Origin: Neurospora intermedia
Lineage: Eukaryota > Ascomycota > Sordariomycetes > Sordariales > Sordariaceae
DNA length: 64,000 nucleotides
Assembly (NCBI GenBank): GCA_037102815.1
Contig: BTPP01000001.1
Coordinates: 5,853,001-5,917,000 of the forward strand
Reading direction: 5' to 3'
The notes beneath the pieces were generated by a model. It did not search any database. It was not told the origin of the DNA and worked only from the letters and a program-made list of their open reading frames with translations. The stretch's first letter is position 1; the number at the start of each line of letters is the position of its first letter. Position numbers and translations under genes: made by a program. This document shows, piece by piece, positions 59,260 through 64,000 of this stretch.

Positions 59260-61657
59260 TCAGACAAAGGTGGGTGCAGTATAAACCAATGCGCCGAACA
59301 TCATGGCACCTGTAGCTACACCTCCGAGAGCAACATAGCCGACCCGCTCGGCAATATTGCGCAACCGTTGCCTCTTGGTTGGTCTATCGCCGTCGTCGTC
59401 GTCAAGGCGAACAGTCGATGTAACGACCGAGACAGGCAAATCGAGCGACTCAACTGTCATTGCAATTTCTGTCGCTGCCTCAGTAGAAGGTTCGATCAAA
59501 TCGCCAACCTCCACGTCTTTGTCAACCTCCATGAGTTCCTGTACTTCCTCTCTCTCGTTTTTGCCACTTGCTTCGGACTTCTGTACTTCGCTAGCTTGCC
59601 ATGCAAGGTCTTCCTCGGTGCTAGACGAGATGGCTTCTGCCTTTCTCTTTCCTTTGCCAACTGGGGCATTCTCATCCATAATATCGGAGATAGCAAGGCG
59701 TGAATACTCCCTAGTGACGGGTGAAGACTGCATTATGGTCATCCTGTTTTCCTTCCGAGCCTCAAAGAACTTTGCTTTGTCAGATGGATACCAGGGAGCT
59801 TCTTCCATTTCTACCGAAGGTCCATTCAGTGGTTTGTTGATTGGAGAAGTGTCATCGATATCTCCCGCCGATTTGTTCGACTTGGGGGTAGCCAGCTGAA
59901 CGTCGCGAGGATGAGTGAAGGATAGAAACGATGGAGAATTGACAGGATACGATGCTGGCCGCATATCCGCGAGAGTGGTGTAATGGACTTGAGAGTTAGG
60001 GGGACCAATGACATCGTCCTTGATATCTGGAGTGACAAGGCGAGCCGTGCTATGGCCCTTGTCAATGATAGATGATGGACCAGTCACAACATTGCTGAAG
60101 TCTGGCATGGCCCAGTTGCTAGAAGGCTCCCTGCCATAAACTTCTTCTGCCTCTGACTCTGCATCTGAGTCCTGGCCAGCGGAAAAATCCGAATCGGACT
60201 CAGAGTATGGGTAATCGTATTCAAAGCCTCTTTCAGAGGAATCGCCATCTAAGACATGGTTAACATCTAAACCCATTTGCGGATTTCAATCAACACTTAC
60301 CACCATTCAGATCTCCTCCACTCACTTCCGAATTAGCGGATTCGGGCTCATACTCTGGCTCATAATCAGAGCTCATCTCAGAGTCCCAATCATCGTCATC
60401 ATCAAGCGCAGCGTAATACTGCGATGGAACGGGGTGTTGGGGTAGAGAGGCATGTAGAGATGTGCTGGGAGCTTGAGATGCAGTGGGTTGAAGGGCACCG
60501 ACGTTCTGAGGCGAAACATCCTCTCCACTCGATCCATAATTGCTGCAGTTGCTGTCGTTGCTGCCGATAGGGCTCTTCGGAGATGGTATGGAGGCAATGT
60601 CTGACTTTGAGTGCGAGTCTTGATTCTGATGGGAGCCGTTGATCTTATCACTCTGGCCCCAGTTGTTCTCGTAGTTATCATCTTGGTCCACATCGATAAC
60701 TTGTCTTTGAGGATCTGTTATGATTTTGTCAGAGCCGATCGGGTGGGTTAAGTCGATGACTTCGCCCTTCCAGCTTCGTCCTGCTAGCCCCCGTGCGGCC
60801 GATTGGGTGCCCTGCACCAACGGGCTGACGTTGGAGTCTTCGTCTTGGTATTCCATGTCGGAGTCTGATACGTCGGGGACTTTGAACGTACTTGAAGCCC
60901 TCGGACTATTCCATATCAGCATCGTCCAATGCAAAAAACAAGGGCAATGAAGCGTTTTCTCGGTCGTTGCGCGAGAAGCAATGTTTGAGGTTATGTTGCT
61001 GTTTACTGGGGTTGTGAAACTTACCGAGTAGTATCTTGCTCTAGCTTCGCTTTAGGGACCTCGATATACTCTAGACCTACTTTGACGATTGTAGGGGGGA
61101 AAGTCTTTTTTCTCATGACATCCACACCGAAGCGAATGTTGTCGCCGTCCTTAATCTCGACTTGCTCGTCCTTTTCAAGTCGCTGGTCGCTTTCATTTAT
61201 GTACGTTCCGTGAAGCGACCCAAGGTCCCGCAGTTTCAGTCGCTGCAAGATAGCCATTACATATTAGCAAAGGAATAGGCAAATGGGCCCGCAGGGGAGG
61301 CAGCCAACCTTCTGGGCAAAGTCAGCGATGATCTCAGCGTGCTGTCGAGACATCACCGGGCTGTCGTACCACCCGTTCTGTGAACTGGGTACAAATCCCT
61401 TCGCTGCCAGTTTGGAAGAGCGGCCGATTTTCAATGTCGGATTCTGCTTGTCCAAGACGATGTACCGTCGCGAGAACGGATGGTCAGTATACGGATACTG
61501 TGTCAACGAAATCGAAAATGCTGGTAGCAGGTTAGTACCAAACCGTTCGAGGACTCGGAGAAGAGGGGAAGGAGGCGTTTCTCGCCCGGATGAGTAGGTT
61601 TTGAATGGACGTACCAGGTAAGTTGCCAGTCGAGGCCGGCTCGGAGTTCGTGGACAT
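59260..61657 (-). CDS. FHA-domain protein with C-terminal membrane anchor
   Basis: Exons 61657-61615, 61520-61309, 61242-61025, 60905-60301 and 60248-59260 give 688 aa. The forkhead-associated domain occupies about residues 30-140. Its phosphothreonine-binding landmarks are intact: IGRSSK at 46-51, SRQHAEI at 72-78, and LRDLGSLHGTYIN at 89-101. The middle is acidic and Ser/Asp-rich, with a WKGEVIDLT segment and a KGKRKAEAIS basic cluster. The end is RPTKRQRLRN (basic, possible nuclear localisation signal), followed by a single hydrophobic segment YVALGGVATGAMMFGALVYTA that finishes the protein, so it is predicted tail-anchored. I cannot name an orthologue: STRIPAK-type FHA tail-anchored proteins (Ham-4/Far9) are longer and coiled-coil-rich. 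The intron-4 acceptor could alternatively sit 6 nt downstream without changing frame. Confidence 0.85.
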
Positions 61658-64000
61658 TGTGGATGTCCGAAAGATGCACTCGCTACACCGTTTCCTTGGA
61701 GGGGTCAAACAAGTAGTGATCCTGCTTCTTGTCAGGCAGAACACCGGACTGCCCTGGTAGCTGCAGAATCTTGATCGAGGCGGGTCAATCAACCGCAGAA
61801 GAGGTGATACCCGAGGTTCCGGACTGCTTGTGTGTTGAGAAAACGGTCCAAGGCAGCAGAGCGCAGTACCAGATACGATGTCAGAAGCAGCACAGACCGA
61901 GCCGAGGATGTGAGAGAGTTGGAAGTGCGTGCAGTGAGTGAGCAGTGATAGTGGGGTGAAACGTGCTCTCTGGGTCGATGTGAACTCGAGGTCTGGTGCA
62001 GGTGAAGGAATGATGACCAAACAAGACGCAGCAACGCAGAGGTAGAGGTAGATAGCCGCAGACTGCAGCTGGAGCGCGGGGTCAATGGTTGTTTCGCAGC
62101 GAGTGTCACAGGATGGTCCTCAGTGTTCAAGATGAAGTTAAGTTGTAGCTGGAAGTTTGAAAAGGTCGGAGCAGGAGGAACACTCAAATCGACTCAATGG
62201 ATCAGTTGGGTTGGTTCGTTGTGTTCAGTTGAATAAAGGAGGTTGCAACTGGCAAGAGAGACGGATTCGGTCGTCGCGCTATCAAGGGTCGGGTGCTTGC
62301 CCAGGCGACCGCCAACTTGCACCTCAAATGGGAAAGAGCACTCCTCCTTAGATAGCGAAAGTGCGGGGCCAGGGGGCTGCCTGATACACCGACCCGGACT
62401 TAGGACCTATCGATCTGGCCATGTCCGCCTACCTAGCACTTACCTACTTACTTACCTCTAGGGATCACAGTATGGTGTTGGGCAGCTTCTCCTCGGCCGT
62501 CTCTTACCATTGGTGATACCAATGTGAATGAAATGATTTGTCTTAATTATCGTGCTTCGTGGCAGCAGATCACAGCGCTCTTCCTTCGTCCACCATGCCG
62601 TTTACCTTACTTAGTGGAAGTACTCGAGCCATGGAAGTTGTACTGGAGCCGCACAACTAGACCGCATTTGCGAGGCATCAGGCTACCAGCAGGCAGGCAG
62701 ACATCGAGTGGGAATGGACGGACATATGCGGTTACACAAGCTTGACTTCTTTCCGTCGGATCTACCTATTTGTGCTCCGACCTGCCCCCCTCCCCTCCCT
62801 TTGGTCCCTTCGTTCGTTTGCCAATGAGGCGGGCGACAACTGAGTCAGACTGGACCCCTCGCAACAACGATCTAGCACCCGCTGGTATTAATTTCTGACG
62901 ATCCAATACCCTTATGGTACCTATTCATCAGCTGGGCGGCTTGCAATCGGTTGACTCCAATGTTGATCATGTTTGAAAACCCGACGAGTTGTCGTTAGCT
63001 GAGACTCATGATGACCCACTCCTGTTCGCATGTGAACGACGACCTAACGGGACTGGACGGGAGAGCTACGAAGTGCGGATAATGCGGAGCTGCTGCTGGC
63101 TTTGCTGGAAACAAAAGGGCCGGGGAGAGCAAGAAGAGCAGGGAGAGCAGGGCGGACAAGGGGCGGGCAGCTCATGAGTGACGGCACGTTGGTGGGGAAG
63201 AGGGGCGTCGGTATCTTATCGCTTGCAAGGGCCCAGGCCGCAGGCAGAAGGGGATTTCACCGATCCAAGACAGCACCTTTTGCCGTTTCACAAACCACAT
63301 CGAGTGCTGCTCCTTTTTAACCTACGGGAAGCATACGCCTGATTTCCCTGCTTTTTTGGGATTGACCAAGACGTGTACATAGGTAGGTTGAAGGCTGATG
63401 ATGAACGTTCGTGTTGGGCTCGGATGTTTACACTAAATGCTTCCCCAGGCCGTAAAGGTGCTCAGTGACAGCTGGAAGATCCAGTCCTAACCTCTTTTGG
63501 TTAGTGCGTCCATGGTTCATATGCAAGCACTTAAACCACACTCACGAGATGGATGGCAAGGACAACCAAAGGGAAACATTCGACATGGAGGGACTGGCAC
63601 AAGATTCACACCTTTCCAAACTATTGGCATTCCTTCCAGTTGCCAATTCAAACCAAATACACCAATGAGGGACATTAGAAACACTTGCAAGTTCACATGT
63701 CACTAATATTGATTGTCGCGAAGGAGGGACCTTATCTTGGCTCTCGATTCTCGACCTACCGTACAAAAAATAAGCCCTTAGTTTACACTAGTGTCGTCGC
63801 CAATACTTGGGCGGAACTCCAGCGATACCTAAAAGAGGCTTATATCAGCACATGTTTGATTGAGTCACAAGTCACAATGCCATGTAGGTTCCCAAACCAG
63901 GGAACAATAATTCATGGCAAGAAGATGTTTGTCCCGAGGGACATGACATGGCAGAACAGAACAGAATAGAACTGAACTGAATTGAACTGCAAGGACATCA
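61658..64000. other. Intergenic, 5' flank of the FHA gene to window end
   Basis: This 2.3-kb stretch contains an ACTTACC run near 62438-62458 and several short frames with no recognisable domain. Nothing else is supported; a gene beyond the right edge may have its promoter here. Confidence 0.4.

Noticed and set aside
1-64000. tRNA, 5S rRNA, CRISPR and secondary-metabolite cluster
   Set aside because: Looked for B-box-like GGTTCGA contexts, 5S-like sequence, regularly spaced repeats and cluster enzymes; none was convincing. A tRNAscan or Infernal run would settle the RNA genes.

Overview
The window is nuclear DNA of a filamentous ascomycete, most likely a Sordariomycete of the Neurospora/Sordaria group. 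The grounds are: short spliceosomal introns of about 50-110 bp with GTANGT donors and CTRAC-type branch sites; long intergenic spacers full of C/T- or G/A-rich simple repeats and TAGGTACCTA-type motifs; Q-rich protein tracts; and reconstructed proteins whose lengths match what I remember for Neurospora (Tom70 624 aa, Arp1/centractin 380 aa). No prokaryotic features, rRNA, tRNA or CRISPR were seen.

Layout, left to right. An Hrp1-type RNA-binding protein (minus, cut by the left edge, with a 1.47-kb intron). A Gyp1-type TBC Rab-GAP (plus). The NMD helicase Upf1 (minus, single exon). A 367-bp miniature inverted-repeat element between upf1 and imp4. The U3 snoRNP protein Imp4 (plus). A plasma-membrane syntaxin of the Sso1 type (plus), followed by an in-frame proline/glutamine-rich open frame. 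The mitochondrial import receptor Tom70 (minus). A class-IV aminotransferase-fold enzyme resembling aminodeoxychorismate lyase (plus). The dynactin subunit Arp1 (plus). A gene-poor stretch of about 13 kb follows, holding one small DUF3602 protein (minus), long poly-T tracts and a 638-bp TA-flanked foldback element. Then come a division-1 chitin synthase, probably class III, with a GC-AG first intron (minus); the SM protein Sly1 (minus); a 1,648-aa PNUTS/Ppn1-like PP1-binding protein with a C-terminal CCCH finger (plus); and a tail-anchored FHA-domain protein (minus).

Most genes are housekeeping. Five of the fourteen act in membrane traffic or polarised growth (Gyp1, Sso-type syntaxin, Sly1, Arp1, chitin synthase). 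Three act in RNA biology (Hrp1, Upf1, Imp4), and the PNUTS-like protein links phosphatase to transcription termination. I see no sign of a biosynthetic cluster or of co-regulation beyond shared divergent promoters. The most unusual features are the two non-autonomous transposon-like elements: one carries telomere-like repeats and a 9-bp target duplication, and the other has arms that keep a hairpin through compensatory changes. Next are the syntaxin's open extension, the long hrp1 intron and the FHA/tail-anchor architecture.

Exon borders were placed by eye from splice consensus and reading-frame continuity. They are predictions.
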